A DNA stretch of 39,197 nt from an uncultured Ruminococcus sp. (GCA_902773325.1 CACYDW010000049.1:1-39197), one strand, 5' to 3'. Numbered from the stretch's first letter, positions 1 through 8,041 are shown. A program made the numbers and translations. The notes: generated by a model from the sequence alone, not told the origin.

Positions 1-43
1 CCGCATAAACACTGTATTTTTGATAACCGCCAAAAGGCTCTGA

Positions 44-445
44 TTATCTCTTTGAGAACTGCGGAGCGCGGCGTGCAGCCTTGAGTCCGTACTTCTTTCT
101 TTCCTTCATACGAGGGTCACGTGTGAGGAAGCCTGCCTTCTTGAGCTTGGGACGAAGGTTCTCACTGTCGTACTGGAGAAGCGCACGGGAAATACCGTGA
201 CGAATAGCACCTGCCTGACCGGTAACACCGCCGCCTGCTACTCTGCAAACAACGTCAAACTGATCGTTGGTGCCGGTAAGTGCGAGAGGCTGACGAACAA
301 TCAGCTTGAGGGTTTCAAGTCCGAAATAATCGTCGATATCTCTTTCATTGATGGTAACCTTACCTGTGCCCTTATAAAGTCTTACTCTTGCAACAGAGCT
401 TTTTCTTCTGCCTGTGCCATAAAAATAGGGTGTCTTATCGTACAT
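44..445 (-). CDS. rpsI: 30S ribosomal protein S9
   Basis: Small-subunit ribosomal protein S9 (uS9), whose C-terminal tail reaches the P-site tRNA on the ribosome. The 133-residue product has the usual family length (about 130). It carries the N-terminal [13 protein letters not shown] stretch (residues 11-23), the glycine-rich [19 protein letters not shown] core (about 71-89) and the conserved basic tail ending RAPQFSKR. The ATG at 445 follows a strong GGAGGAGG ribosome binding site. It lies 21 bases after rplM, the usual bacterial rplM-rpsI operon, so both are probably made from the promoter upstream of rplM. The gene is complete. No terminator is visible in the 43 bases left before the window edge. 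Confidence 0.98.
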   Translation of the reverse strand: MYDKTPYFYGTGRRKSSVARVRLYKGTGKVTINERDIDDYFGLETLKLIVRQPLALTGTNDQFDVVCRVAGGGVTGQAGAIRHGISRALLQYDSENLRPKLKKAGFLTRDPRMKERKKYGLKAARRAPQFSKR

Positions 446-466
446 AATAATTTGCCTCCTCCCTGA

Positions 467-892
467 TTACTCTAAAACGATAGGCTGCTGAGCCTGATGC
501 TTGTGCTCGCTGCCCTTATAGATGTGCAGTCTTGTGAGTGCCTTGCGGCCGATCGTATTATCGGGGATCATACCCTTAACAGCAAGCTCCAGAGCAAGCT
601 CCGGCTTCTTTTCCATCAGCTCATCATATTTTACAGACTTCATATGGCCGATATAGCCTGTGTGATGATAATAATACTTCTGCTCTTTCTTTTTGCCTGT
701 AAGAACTGCCTTCTCTACATTGGTTACGATAACGAAGTCACCGCAGTCAACGTGGGGTGTGAAGGTGGTCTTGTTTTTTCCGCGAAGAAGGTCTGCAACC
801 TCAACAGCCAGTCTGCCGAGAGATTTGTTTGTTGCGTCTACAACATACCATTTGCGTTCAACTTCGCCTGCTTTCGCCATATAAGTTGACAT
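467..892 (-). CDS. rplM: 50S ribosomal protein L13
   Basis: Large-subunit ribosomal protein L13 (uL13), an early assembly protein that binds 23S rRNA. The 141-residue product has the family length and shows [19 protein letters not shown] (residues 15-33), the GDFVIVTN segment, and [23 protein letters not shown] towards the end. I chose the ATG at 892, which has GGGAGG about 9 bases upstream; an internal ATG four codons on is less well placed. It is first gene of the rplM-rpsI operon. A sigma-A promoter and a short hairpin leader lie directly upstream. Confidence 0.98.
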   Translation of the reverse strand: MSTYMAKAGEVERKWYVVDATNKSLGRLAVEVADLLRGKNKTTFTPHVDCGDFVIVTNVEKAVLTGKKKEQKYYYHHTGYIGHMKSVKYDELMEKKPELALELAVKGMIPDNTIGRKALTRLHIYKGSEHKHQAQQPIVLE

Positions 893-932
893 AGCTTAAT
901 CCTCCCTGAATAATCCGTTTTTCTGTTTATGA

Positions 933-953
933 AGGTAAAATTATTTATTACCT
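933..953 (-). promoter_or_regulatory. hairpin in rplM leader (possible L13 autoregulatory leader)
   Basis: The minus-strand transcript contains AGGTAA, a 9-base loop and TTACCT between the promoter and the rplM start. Firmicute rplM genes are known to carry a short L13-binding leader. I see the hairpin and its position, but cannot confirm a match to that family by eye. Confidence 0.35.
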
Positions 954-968
954 CAGGTCACGTAGAGT

Positions 969-997
969 ATGATAACACAGTTTTTACGGCAAGTCAA
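969..997 (-). promoter_or_regulatory. sigma-A promoter of rplM-rpsI
   Basis: On the minus strand, TTGACT (992-997), a 17-base spacer and TATCAT (969-974). It is about 75 bases upstream of the rplM start and is the only good promoter in the gap, so it probably drives the ribosomal protein operon. Confidence 0.75.
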
Positions 998-1138
998 GCA
1001 TTTTTTTAATTTTTTTAATTTAGCTTTTTCATTTCTCCCGTTTTCTTATGATTTCTGATAAATGCTCCTGTTTCCTCATTTGTGATTTTATCCTTCCCGT
1101 GATATTTTACTACTCCCAAAACTCACACAACCAATAAC

Positions 1139-1173
1139 GCGGTCAGGCATCTTTTATCAAGATACCTGACCGC
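1139..1173 (-). terminator. hairpin after the anti-sigma gene
   Basis: A 9-base GC-rich stem (GCGGTCAGG with CCTGACCGC), extended by an imperfect ATCTT/AAGAT stem, begins 7 bases after the stop of the anti-sigma-like gene. The downstream T-run is poor, so this is a weak intrinsic terminator or an mRNA 3' stabiliser. The rest of 893-1179 is AT-rich with no gene. Confidence 0.55.
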
Positions 1174-1179
1174 TTCTGA

Positions 1180-2448
1180 TCAGAACAGCTTTGTACCGTT
1201 GCAGGTGATAGATGCGATATCGCTTGCATTCAACGCACAGGGTTTGGAATTATCATCCATATAGTTAAAATGCCACATCATTGTACCCTTGTTGCTTGAA
1301 TCGAACGAACCCTGACCGCCTGCACTGATGGCATACAGCTTTGTGCCGTCCTTTTTGGTGATCTCCAGTGTGATTTCCGTAGAGATATTCATGTAGTCGT
1401 GCTGCTTTTCAGCGCTCCAGTTGTCCATATCATTGACGTCATAGTCCTCATAGAGCTTCATCAGGTTGGTTTCGGCAGTCAGCTCAATGGAGAAGGAGTT
1501 TGCTGTAAACTCTTTGATCGTCCATTCTGAATCAAGTGCGCTGAACTGTGTGCCAACAGACGAGCTGAATACGCGGTTGGTGCTCTTGTAATTCAGTGTA
1601 ACGCCAAGCTCATATTCAAAGGGGATCTTTGTATAGGTCAGAACTGCCAACTCGTTATATTTGCCCACTTTAACAGGCATGATCGTCTGATTGCTTTCGA
1701 GGGAAGCATTCTTTTGCTCCAGCATTTCCTCATTCTGCTCCATGTAATCGGTGCAGCCCATATAATCCAGTGCGGTATCGCGGTAAAGCACCTCATCAAT
1801 ATGCCAGATGGTTGTTTCTGTATCGGTGACCTCCAGTCTTGCGCCCTTGAGATAACCGGCGGTATCGGAACAGGATACATAGGCACGGATCGTATTATCA
1901 TCAACAAACTCATAGGTCACACCCGAACCCATACCGCGTGTACCGTTCATTGCGAGCATCATCTGCTTCCATACGCTTTCGGATACGTTCATTTCTGCGT
2001 CAGAACCGAGGAAAATATAAGAATCACTGTTCTCTACAAAGCTGCTGCCGTCCTTTTTGGTGATCTCATATACTGCCAGAAAATCCTGATCGGTGCCGGC
2101 TACGCCGCCGAATTCGATGTTGAGTGCATCGCTCTTTGTGGTGATGTCTGCGCCGGGGAACACACCCTCAGCAGGCTGTCCGGAGAAAAGCTCAGCGAAA
2201 GCAGGGTTAAATACACCCGTTGCTGCCTGTACGCTGATGGCTGCGGCGGCTGTGATCGCTGCGGCAATAGCTGCAATTGCGAATATCTTCTTAACAGAGG
2301 TCTTCTTTGTCTTTTTCTCGTTTCTGATTTTCATCATAGTCAGCTCCTTTACATTTGCGGCATTTACGCCGGTTTCCTTTACTACGGTTGATTCATCTGC
2401 GTTCAAATAATCCTGTTCTGCCTTATCGAATATAAATACCTTTTTCAT
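1180..2448 (-). CDS. probable membrane anti-sigma factor (DUF4179-like)
   Basis: A 422-residue single-pass membrane protein. It has a cytoplasmic N-terminus of about 50 residues ending in a basic stretch, one transmembrane segment at about 55-75 (alanine/isoleucine rich), then a large extracellular domain of about 345 residues. This layout, with a sigma-factor gene immediately upstream overlapping by ATGA (2445-2448), is typical of clostridial membrane-bound anti-sigma factors in the DUF4179 group. By family analogy it would hold the cognate sigma factor at the membrane until an unknown envelope signal arrives. GAGGG lies 8 bases before the ATG. I see no known binding domain in the outer part. 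The role is inferred from topology and neighbour, not from a recognised catalytic motif. Confidence 0.75.
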   Translation of the reverse strand: MKKVFIFDKAEQDYLNADESTVVKETGVNAANVKELTMMKIRNEKKTKKTSVKKIFAIAAIAAAITAAAAISVQAATGVFNPAFAELFSGQPAEGVFPGADITTKSDALNIEFGGVAGTDQDFLAVYEITKKDGSSFVENSDSYIFLGSDAEMNVSESVWKQMMLAMNGTRGMGSGVTYEFVDDNTIRAYVSCSDTAGYLKGARLEVTDTETTIWHIDEVLYRDTALDYMGCTDYMEQNEEMLEQKNASLESNQTIMPVKVGKYNELAVLTYTKIPFEYELGVTLNYKSTNRVFSSSVGTQFSALDSEWTIKEFTANSFSIELTAETNLMKLYEDYDVNDMDNWSAEKQHDYMNISTEITLEITKKDGTKLYAISAGGQGSFDSSNKGTMMWHFNYMDDNSKPCALNASDIASITCNGTKLF

Positions 2449-2990
2449 CGTGTATACCCTCTTTCTGCCAAAATCGTTTTAAGCTTGGCTCTGGCTCTTT
2501 TGATTCTGGACTTGACTGTTTCGCTGTTCATACCCATCTGCTCCGATATATCCGTGGAGGACTGGTAGTAGTAGTAGTGTCTGATGATGATTTCCCTGTC
2601 CGGTTCACCGATCTCGTCCAATGCCTGTCTGAGAGCTTCGGTGAGCATTTTGTTTTCAATTTCCTCAGACACCATAAACCCGTCTTCGTAGTCCACCTCG
2701 TCAATATCGATCGTCTGATGCCTGCCAAGCGATTTCAGACGATTTTTGGCTTTATTCTTAGCGATACAGCACAGATACCCTTTGAGCTTGTCCGGCTGGA
2801 TCTTATCCCGGTTGTACCAGAGAGCAACGAAGGTATCGGAGGTTAGCTCCTCTATATCTGTTGTGCTGATCGAACCGTTTGCCAGATTAAAAATGATTGT
2901 TGACACCAGCGGCGTAAACCGGTCTATCACTGCTTCAAGAGCACTTTCATCGCCTTTTTTCAGGTTCTCCGCAAGTTTTTCCATATCCAT
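2445..2990 (-). CDS. RNA polymerase sigma factor, ECF-like sigma-70 family
   Basis: Alternative sigma factor of 181 residues, the usual ECF size. Region 2 is visible as DIEELTSDTFVALWYNRDKI followed by KGYLCCIAKNKAKNRLK. Region 4 is EALRQALDEIGEPDREIIIRHYYYYQSSTDISEQMGMNSETVKSRIKRARAKL, a typical helix-turn-helix. I chose the ATG at 2990 (MDMEKLAENLKKGDE), where the family homology starts and a GGCGGTG sequence sits upstream. The frame stays open to 3242, and an in-frame ATG at 3098 (MKALEKPKRFQDD) would add 36 residues but has no ribosome binding site. The gene overlaps the downstream membrane protein by four bases, so they form one unit. The upstream region is duplicated and may hold autoregulated promoters. 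Confidence 0.9.
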   Translation of the reverse strand: MDMEKLAENLKKGDESALEAVIDRFTPLVSTIIFNLANGSISTTDIEELTSDTFVALWYNRDKIQPDKLKGYLCCIAKNKAKNRLKSLGRHQTIDIDEVDYEDGFMVSEEIENKMLTEALRQALDEIGEPDREIIIRHYYYYQSSTDISEQMGMNSETVKSRIKRARAKLKTILAERGYTR

Positions 2991-3052
2991 TGCTTTACAC
3001 CGCCGTTTCAGATTTCCGCTTTTCAGCTCTTCGGAGCAGCAGCGGAGCATTA

Positions 3053-3317
3053 TTGATGAATCATCTTGAAACCTTTTTGGTTTCTCAAGCGCTTTCATAT
3101 ATAATAACAACGCAGCCGACCCGACGGGGGCATCTTTTTGAAAATTTTTTTTATTTTTTTTTGAGGTATCACCGCTGCCTGCGCAAGCGGTTTGAATTTT
3201 TGTTTGATGAATCATCCTGAAACCGTTTTGTTGGTTTCTCAAGCGCTTTCATATATAATAACAACACAGCCGACCCGACAGGGGCATCTTTTTCAAAATA
3301 TTTTTTATATTTTTTTC
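3053..3317 (-). repeat. tandem direct repeat of about 110 bp upstream of the sigma factor
   Basis: Two copies, roughly 3053-3164 and 3204-3317, differ at a few positions. Each carries on the minus strand: GATGCCCC(C/T)GTCGGGTCGGCTG, then GTTGTTATTATATATGAAAG, then GAAACC-loop-GGTTTC, then GATGATTCATCAA. The GTCGGGTCGGC box followed by a TTATTATATA box resembles two promoter elements. The loop between GAAACC and GGTTTC is 5 bases in one copy and 8 in the other. Together with flanking sequence it fills the gene-free interval 2991-3330. Confidence 0.85.
3169..3252 (-). CDS. possible 27-codon micro-ORF in distal repeat copy
   Basis: The repeat copy farther from the sigma gene has an ATG (3250-3252) opening a 27-codon frame that begins MKALEKPTKRFQDDSS and ends with TGA. 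The nearer copy has the same beginning minus one threonine codon (MKALEKPKRFQDDSS, from 3098) and continues in frame into the sigma factor. No ribosome binding site is visible before either ATG. It may be a duplicated remnant of an N-terminal extension, or not translated at all. Confidence 0.25.
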   Translation of the reverse strand: MKALEKPTKRFQDDSSNKNSNRLRRQR

Positions 3318-3333
3318 AAAATGCTTTCAAAGA

Positions 3334-3369
3334 CAAAAAGCCTGCTTTTGCACACGGCAAAAACAGGCT
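3334..3369 (-). terminator. intrinsic terminator of the S-component-like gene
   Basis: On the minus strand, AGCCTGTTTTTGC, a 5-base loop and GCAAAAGCAGGCT (one mismatch) are followed by TTTTTGTCTTT. It sits about 30 bases after the stop of the gene at 3402-3944. Confidence 0.85.
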
Positions 3370-3401
3370 CCCGGCAATAATGGAAATATAATTGCAAACA
3401 A

Positions 3402-3944
3402 TCATACCGCTTTTTTTGATTTTGAAGAAATCGTAAGAGAAAAGCGCTTCTTGAAGCTCAGTCTGTCAAGCGACAGCCCGAGGAATACAAACAGTGCTGC
3501 ACTGCCCGCACTCTGGAGCAAATTGGTCGGCACATCACTCAGTGCCGCAGCAAAATCACCATACATCAGTGCCGAAGCCAGATAATAACCGCCTGTGCAG
3601 ATCACCGCAGCCGGAAGAAGTCCGATCAGGTTTCGCAGATTGATAATGGTTTCCTTTTTGCGGCTGAAAGCAAGCACCATCAGTGATTTTATAATGACGG
3701 TGGGCAGCACCCACATTGCATAGCCGCCGAGGTAATCAGACAATCCCGCACCGATCGCGCCCGCAAACATCGCATAGGGCATCGGGAGAATGGCTGCGGC
3801 AAGATAGATGATACCGTCTCCGATATGGATATACCCCTCGTGTGTAGGTACTTTGATAAATGCTGTCAGCACATAGACCATAGACCCGAGCAGTGCTGCA
3901 AGCACAAGGTTTTTGAGGTGTTCCTGTGATTTTTTTCTGTTCAT
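3402..3944 (-). CDS. ECF-transporter S-component-like membrane protein (TIGR04002-like)
   Basis: A 180-residue integral membrane protein with about five or six hydrophobic segments. Features such as VPTHEGYIHIGDGIIYLAAAILP near the N-terminus and GAIGAGLSDYLGGYAMWVLPTVIIKSLM further on are typical of substrate-binding S components of energy-coupling-factor transporters, probably the TIGR04002 group. These bind a vitamin or other small molecule and work with shared EcfAAT modules encoded elsewhere. The substrate cannot be told from sequence. I placed the start at the ATG at 3944, with GGAGGG 7 bases upstream, rather than 7 codons earlier. It is a single-gene unit with its own consensus promoter and terminator. 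No riboswitch is visible in the short leader. Confidence 0.75.
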   Translation of the reverse strand: MNRKKSQEHLKNLVLAALLGSMVYVLTAFIKVPTHEGYIHIGDGIIYLAAAILPMPYAMFAGAIGAGLSDYLGGYAMWVLPTVIIKSLMVLAFSRKKETIINLRNLIGLLPAAVICTGGYYLASALMYGDFAAALSDVPTNLLQSAGSAALFVFLGLSLDRLSFKKRFSLTISSKSKKAV

Positions 3945-3982
3945 GTTCTTTCCCTCCAATGTCATTCAAAGAATGTAACACT

Positions 3983-4011
3983 ATTATAGGATAAAATCCA
4001 CAGCTTGTCAA
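3983..4011 (-). promoter_or_regulatory. consensus sigma-A promoter
   Basis: Minus strand TTGACA (4006-4011), exactly 17 bases, TATAAT (3983-3988): a perfect match to consensus. It lies about 40 bases upstream of the S-component-like gene and must be its promoter. Confidence 0.92.
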
Positions 4012-4075
4012 TACCTATTATTCCTATAGAATTATATTTTTTCGTTTCCGAATAGCTCAAATATATACAGCTGTC

Positions 4076-4151
4076 GAAAAAATATTCTTACTCAGAGTGA
4101 TATCCGAAGGGTTGTGGGGGCGACCGGAAAGCCCCCACAATCAGCCTATGA
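4076..4151. repeat. dispersed intergenic repeat, copy 1
   Basis: A 76-base stretch that recurs at 39121-39197 with only three or four differences. Its core is a perfect 9-base stem (TGTGGGGGC and GCCCCCACA) around a 9-base loop, flanked by a short palindrome ACTCAGAGT and the tail ATCAGCCTATGA. It contains no gene and lies between the S-component promoter and the transketolase terminator. Confidence 0.9.
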
Positions 4152-4164
4152 TTCATCAAAGTAT

Positions 4165-4198
4165 AAAAAGCGGCAGCAAGGTCATTCCCTGCTGCCGC
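4165..4198 (-). terminator. intrinsic terminator of the transketolase operon
   Basis: On the minus strand GCGGCAGCA, an 11-base loop and TGCTGCCGC are followed by TTTTTATACTTT. It begins 14 bases after the stop of the second transketolase gene. Confidence 0.9.
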
Positions 4199-4211
4199 AA
4201 ATGATAATGAA

Positions 4212-5156
4212 TTATTTGAGTATTTCAGTGATACGCTTTTCAAGACCTGCTGCATCAAGACCGAATTCGGCAAGCAAGCCCAGTGCCGGACCGCTGTGAC
4301 CGAAGGTATCTTCAACACCGATCCTCGTTACAGGAACAGGGCAGTTCTCAGCGGTGATTGCACATACTGCTTCACCAAGACCGCCGATAACATTGTGTTC
4401 TTCAACGGTAATAATTCTGCCGGTTTCCTTTGCCGCCTTGATCACGGCGTCCTTATCGATCGGCTTGATGGTGTGCATATTGAGCAGACGGATATTCATA
4501 CCCTTTTCTTCCAGAGCCTGTACTGCCTTGCGCGCTTCATTCACTACCAGACCGGTAGCAATCACGGTGGCATCTGTCCCGTCCTTGAGCGTAACGGCCT
4601 TTCCGATCTCGAAGGTATAGTTTTCGGGGTCGTTGAAGCTTTCGATCGCCAGTCTGCCCAGACGGATATATACGGGACCGTTATATTCATAAGCTGCCTT
4701 GACAGCGGCAGTCATTTCATAGTGGTCGGCAGGATTCAGCACTACCATGCCGGGGATCGTTCTCATCAGGGCAAGATCCTCACAGCACTGATGGGTCGCA
4801 CCGTCCTCACCAACGGTAATACCTGCGTGAGAGCCTGCTATTTTTACGTTCAGGTGCGGATAGCCCACAGAGTTTCTTACCTGCTCGTACGCTCTGCCCG
4901 TAGCAAACATGGCAAACGAAGCCGCAAACGGCACCTTGCCGCACGATGCAAGTCCGGCTGCCACACCGATCATATTGCCCTCTGCAATGCCGCAGTCAAA
5001 GAAACGGTCGGGATATGCCTTCTTGAAAATGTCTGTTTTGGTTGCCGCTGCAAGGTCTGCATCCAGCACAACGATTTCGGGGTGTTCCTTTGCAAGCTCA
5101 CAGAGCGCCAGTCCGAAGCTTTCTCTTGTTGCGATCTTTTTTGTTTCTGCCATCAT
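4212..5156 (-). CDS. transketolase, C-terminal subunit
   Basis: The pyrimidine-binding and C-terminal part of a split transketolase (about 314 residues; half of the usual 630-670-residue single chain). With its partner it would transfer two-carbon ketol units in the non-oxidative pentose phosphate pathway, using thiamine diphosphate. The segment FDCGIAEGNMIGVAAGLA (about 53-70) holds the conserved glutamate that activates the cofactor. The order of conserved blocks (SFAMFATGRAYEQVRNS, GSHAGITVGEDGATHQ, IPGMVVLNPAD) and a transketolase C-domain (GLVVNEARKAVQALEEKG, EEHNVIGGLGEAV) support the call. It abuts its partner: TAA is followed directly by ATGATG. GGAGG lies 5 or 8 bases before the two ATGs, so 5153 is an equally good start. 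Confidence 0.95.
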   Translation of the reverse strand: MMAETKKIATRESFGLALCELAKEHPEIVVLDADLAAATKTDIFKKAYPDRFFDCGIAEGNMIGVAAGLASCGKVPFAASFAMFATGRAYEQVRNSVGYPHLNVKIAGSHAGITVGEDGATHQCCEDLALMRTIPGMVVLNPADHYEMTAAVKAAYEYNGPVYIRLGRLAIESFNDPENYTFEIGKAVTLKDGTDATVIATGLVVNEARKAVQALEEKGMNIRLLNMHTIKPIDKDAVIKAAKETGRIITVEEHNVIGGLGEAVCAITAENCPVPVTRIGVEDTFGHSGPALGLLAEFGLDAAGLEKRITEILK

Positions 5157-5999
5157 TTACGCCTCCAATGCTTTCAACTGAGCATCCAGCTCTTCCACAG
5201 CGATTTTATATTCGTCAGCATTAGGCGCTTTGCCGTGCCAACCGACCTGATTTTCCATAAATGATACGCCCTTGCCCTTTACGGTCTTTGCAATAATGGC
5301 AGTAGGCTTGCCCTTGACGGTTTTAGCCTGATCGAGGGCATTCTCTATCTGCTCAAAATCATGTCCGTCAATGGTAATGACCTCAAAGCCAAAGCTTGCG
5401 AACTTGGTGTCGATCGGCTCCAGTCCTGCAACATCGCTGACAGTGCCGTCGATTTGCAGACCGTTGAAGTCCACGATCACACAGAGGTTATCCAGCCTGT
5501 TGTGAGCTGCAAACATCGCAGCCTCCCACACCTGACCCTCTTCACATTCGCCGTCGCCGAGCATTGCATATACTCTGTAATCAGAACCATCATATTTCGC
5601 TGCCAGTGCCATACCGCAGGCAGCAGAAATCCCCTGACCGAGAGAGCCGGAGCTCATATCTACACCGGGAGTGTGCTTCATATCGGGGTGACCCTGAAGC
5701 ATGGCGCCGATATGTCTGAGCGACTTGATCTCATCAGCCGGAAAATAGCCCTTAAGCGCAAGTGCACCATAGAGTGCAGGGCAGCAGTGACCCTTCGAGA
5801 GTACAAAGCGATCTCTTTTGGGATCCTTGGGATTTTGGGGATCGACATTCATTTCCTTGAAGTACAGGTATGTAATGATGTCGGCAGCAGAAAGCGAACC
5901 GCCCGGGTGACCCGACTTTGCATTGAACACACCTTCAATTGTGTACCGCCTTACCTTACAGGCATTCTTTTTGAGTTCCAAAAGCTCTTGATTATCCAT
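5157..5999 (-). CDS. transketolase, N-terminal subunit
   Basis: The thiamine-diphosphate-binding half of the split transketolase, 280 residues. It shows SGHPGGSLSAADI near the N-terminus (catalytic histidine region), LSKGHCCPALYGAL, GSLGQGISAACGMALA and the cofactor motif GDGECEEGQVWEAAMFAAHNRLDN...VDFN (GDG-x(about 27)-N). I chose the ATG at 5999 (MDNQELLELKKNACK), because GGAGGAA sits 9 bases upstream. An ATG six codons earlier overlaps that ribosome binding site and lacks its own. First gene of the two-gene operon. Such split transketolases are common in clostridia and archaea and act as a heteromer. Confidence 0.95.
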   Translation of the reverse strand: MDNQELLELKKNACKVRRYTIEGVFNAKSGHPGGSLSAADIITYLYFKEMNVDPQNPKDPKRDRFVLSKGHCCPALYGALALKGYFPADEIKSLRHIGAMLQGHPDMKHTPGVDMSSGSLGQGISAACGMALAAKYDGSDYRVYAMLGDGECEEGQVWEAAMFAAHNRLDNLCVIVDFNGLQIDGTVSDVAGLEPIDTKFASFGFEVITIDGHDFEQIENALDQAKTVKGKPTAIIAKTVKGKGVSFMENQVGWHGKAPNADEYKIAVEELDAQLKALEA

Positions 6000-6075
6000 T
6001 CTGACACTTTCCTCCATTTAAAATTTTATTGAAGGATTTTTTATGAGTGGCAAAGCAACTCATAACTCCGGTTTG

Positions 6076-6084
6076 ATTATAACA
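6076..6084 (-). promoter_or_regulatory. extended -10 promoter of transketolase operon
   Basis: Minus strand TGTTATAAT, an extended -10 (TG-n-TATAAT). No good -35 box is found at 16-18 bases. It is about 75 bases upstream of the transketolase start. Confidence 0.6.
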
Positions 6085-6140
6085 TAAGGAACGCGCAACT
6101 TATTTCTCTAAAAGAAAAATAACAAAACAACTCCTCAGAA

Positions 6141-7025
6141 TCACTGCTTTTTTGTCAGGTCTTTAACCTTCGTACCCTTCATACTGAGCCTGCCCTGTTT
6201 TTCCTTATCCACAATATCGGGAGGGAGCTGAGAGAAAATACGCGCATTGGCGGCTCTTGATTTTCTTTTGGTATAGATCACAGAAATAATCAGCACGGCA
6301 ATGATCACAACACCCGTTGAAATACTGATGATTCCGAACAGCAGATAATACCATGCGTCATTTTCACCGTGGATATCACTATCCTCCTGTTTGATCTGTG
6401 CAAACTCATTGTCGGAAACGGTATTGCCGATATCCAGCTCCATGGTGGAGGTTTCGCCATTTTTGATTTGTTCCCAGTCCTCCGAAGTCAGCTCTGAGGT
6501 ATCCACCTCGGAATAATACACCTCCTCGGAGGATTCCTCCTCGGATTCTTCTGTTTCTTCTGTTTCCTCTGTTTCATTATAGGTCGTTTCAGGCGCGGTA
6601 TAAACCGGCGCGCTGTATTCATAATCCGGCTGATAGTCCGGATGGTATTCCGGCTGATAATCCGGTTCATACTCCGGTTCATATTCCGGCTGATAGTCCT
6701 GTTCATAATCCGGCTGGTCGTCAGGCTCATACTCCGGCTGTTCATCATCAGAAACAGGCTCTTCATCATCGTCATTACTATCATCAGACTGCGTATCGGA
6801 ATCGTCCTCATCGCCGTCATCGGTATCGGAGCTTTCATCGTCCTGTGTATCGTCATCCGGTTCATCATCATACGTTCCGGGGTATTCAGGTGCTTCGTCC
6901 GGCTGCGATTCCTCATAATAGGGCTGCTCATCGTCAGGCTCTGCATGAACACTGATACCGGTTGTCAGACAAACAGAGAGCAAAGCCGAGGTCAGCAATA
7001 CTGTTAATAACCTTTTCCCGTTCAT
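6141..7025 (-). CDS. secreted acidic, Tyr/Pro/Asp/Glu-rich single-pass membrane protein of unknown function
   Basis: A 294-residue protein with no recognised domain. Residues 1-28 form a signal peptide ending VHA. Residues 29 to about 215 are outside and extremely acidic: first Asp/Glu/Ser runs, then a degenerate repeat of units such as PDYQ, PEYE and PDYE (about 95-140), then a Glu/Ser/Thr stretch. A transmembrane helix at about 226-250 (LLFGIISISTGVVIIAVLIISVI) is followed by a basic cytoplasmic tail of about 44 residues. The type I topology and the Pro-Tyr-acidic stalk suggest a cell-wall-spanning or calcium/cation-binding surface protein, but this is inference. AAAGGAG lies about 12 bases upstream of the ATG. 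The neighbours do not point to a role. The repeated part may vary in length between strains. Confidence 0.8.
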   Translation of the reverse strand: MNGKRLLTVLLTSALLSVCLTTGISVHAEPDDEQPYYEESQPDEAPEYPGTYDDEPDDDTQDDESSDTDDGDEDDSDTQSDDSNDDDEEPVSDDEQPEYEPDDQPDYEQDYQPEYEPEYEPDYQPEYHPDYQPDYEYSAPVYTAPETTYNETEETEETEESEEESSEEVYYSEVDTSELTSEDWEQIKNGETSTMELDIGNTVSDNEFAQIKQEDSDIHGENDAWYYLLFGIISISTGVVIIAVLIISVIYTKRKSRAANARIFSQLPPDIVDKEKQGRLSMKGTKVKDLTKKQ

Positions 7026-7204
7026 ATTCCGAACATACTCCTTTCAAGTGCCGCCGCACATCAGCAGCACCCTTACACGGATTATCATATCATAAAGCAG
7101 CGGCAATTTACAACCGATTCTCTGTTTTTCTGCACTTTGAAGAAAATAGCGGTTGATTGTCGGTTTTTATCGTTGATTTTCACCATAGGGTTCTGAGGAA
7201 CTGT

Positions 7205-8041
7205 TCACATCAGGCGCGACAGTATTTCTTCAAAGCAGATGCCGTCCTGCGGGGGAACACCGAAATCGTCCGAAATCTGCACAGCGTCAGCAACAAATGC
7301 CGCTGCTTTTTCGACTGATGCCGACAGCTCTGCCCCGTTCACAGCATCAGAAGCGATCACAGAAGCAAACACATCTCCCGTGCCGGCCCGCGGAACACTC
7401 CTTGCCGCCTCATGCGTCATCAGACTATAGCTGCCGTTCTTATGATACACAAAGTTGCCGATGTCACTGCCCGCAGCAATTCCGGTGATCACAATATCCT
7501 TTGCGCCAAGCCTTCGCAGCGTATCACACAGCGAAAGCAGCTCTGTTTCCGTCCGGATATCATCACGATAGGGCTGTCCCGCTAAGATACACGCTTCCGT
7601 AACATTCGGGGTGATAATATCGGCAAGGGGAAGCAGCTCCCTGATCTCCTCACAGAGTGCCCTGCCGAATGCAGAATAGATTTTGCCGCCGTCCCCCATC
7701 ACGGGGTCTACAATAATTCTGGTATTTTCCGTGCCGAATCGGTGAATAAAATCCTTGACCAGCTCCACCTGTCTTACCGAGCCGAGGTATCCGGTATAAA
7801 TGCCGTCAAAGGTCAGCCCGAGCTTTTCCCATTTGTCGAAATAAACAGGCATATAATCGGTGTAATCCTGCATAAAGAAATCTTCATAGCCTGTGTGATT
7901 AGAAAAAACCGCTGTGGGCACAGCGCAGCACTGGATCTTCATTGCCGAAATAATCGGCAGTGCCACTGTCAGCGAGCATCTGCCGAAGCCGGAAAAATCA
8001 TTGATCACTGCCATACGCTTTTGTCTGCTTTTCCCGTTCAA
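7205..8041 (-). CDS. pyridoxal/pyridoxamine kinase
   Basis: A ribokinase-fold kinase that phosphorylates vitamin B6 vitamers to pyridoxal 5'-phosphate precursors (salvage pathway). The 278 residues match the PdxK/PdxY family: MAVINDFSGFGRCSLTVALPIISAM at the N-terminus, CCAVPTAVFSNHTGY, FDGIYTGYLGS, IVDPVMGDGGKIY, ITPNVTEACIL, and the anion-hole/catalytic-base motif RAGTGDVFASVIASD. The frame opens with TTG at 8041, 10 bases after AGGAG; an ATG at 8014 lies at the start of homology but has no ribosome binding site, so I keep the TTG with some doubt. It follows the AEC-type transporter by 55 bases or less and is probably in the same transcript. Confidence 0.93.
   Translation of the reverse strand: MNGKSRQKRMAVINDFSGFGRCSLTVALPIISAMKIQCCAVPTAVFSNHTGYEDFFMQDYTDYMPVYFDKWEKLGLTFDGIYTGYLGSVRQVELVKDFIHRFGTENTRIIVDPVMGDGGKIYSAFGRALCEEIRELLPLADIITPNVTEACILAGQPYRDDIRTETELLSLCDTLRRLGAKDIVITGIAAGSDIGNFVYHKNGSYSLMTHEAARSVPRAGTGDVFASVIASDAVNGAELSASVEKAAAFVADAVQISDDFGVPPQDGICFEEILSRLM

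Noticed and set aside
1714-2391. 225-residue plus-strand frame over the anti-sigma gene
   Set aside because: Antisense shadow; Cys/Gly-rich translation without a start signal.
3402-4011. Riboswitch in front of the S-component-like gene
   Set aside because: The leader after the perfect promoter is only about 35 bases, too short for known vitamin riboswitches, and no conserved motif is seen.
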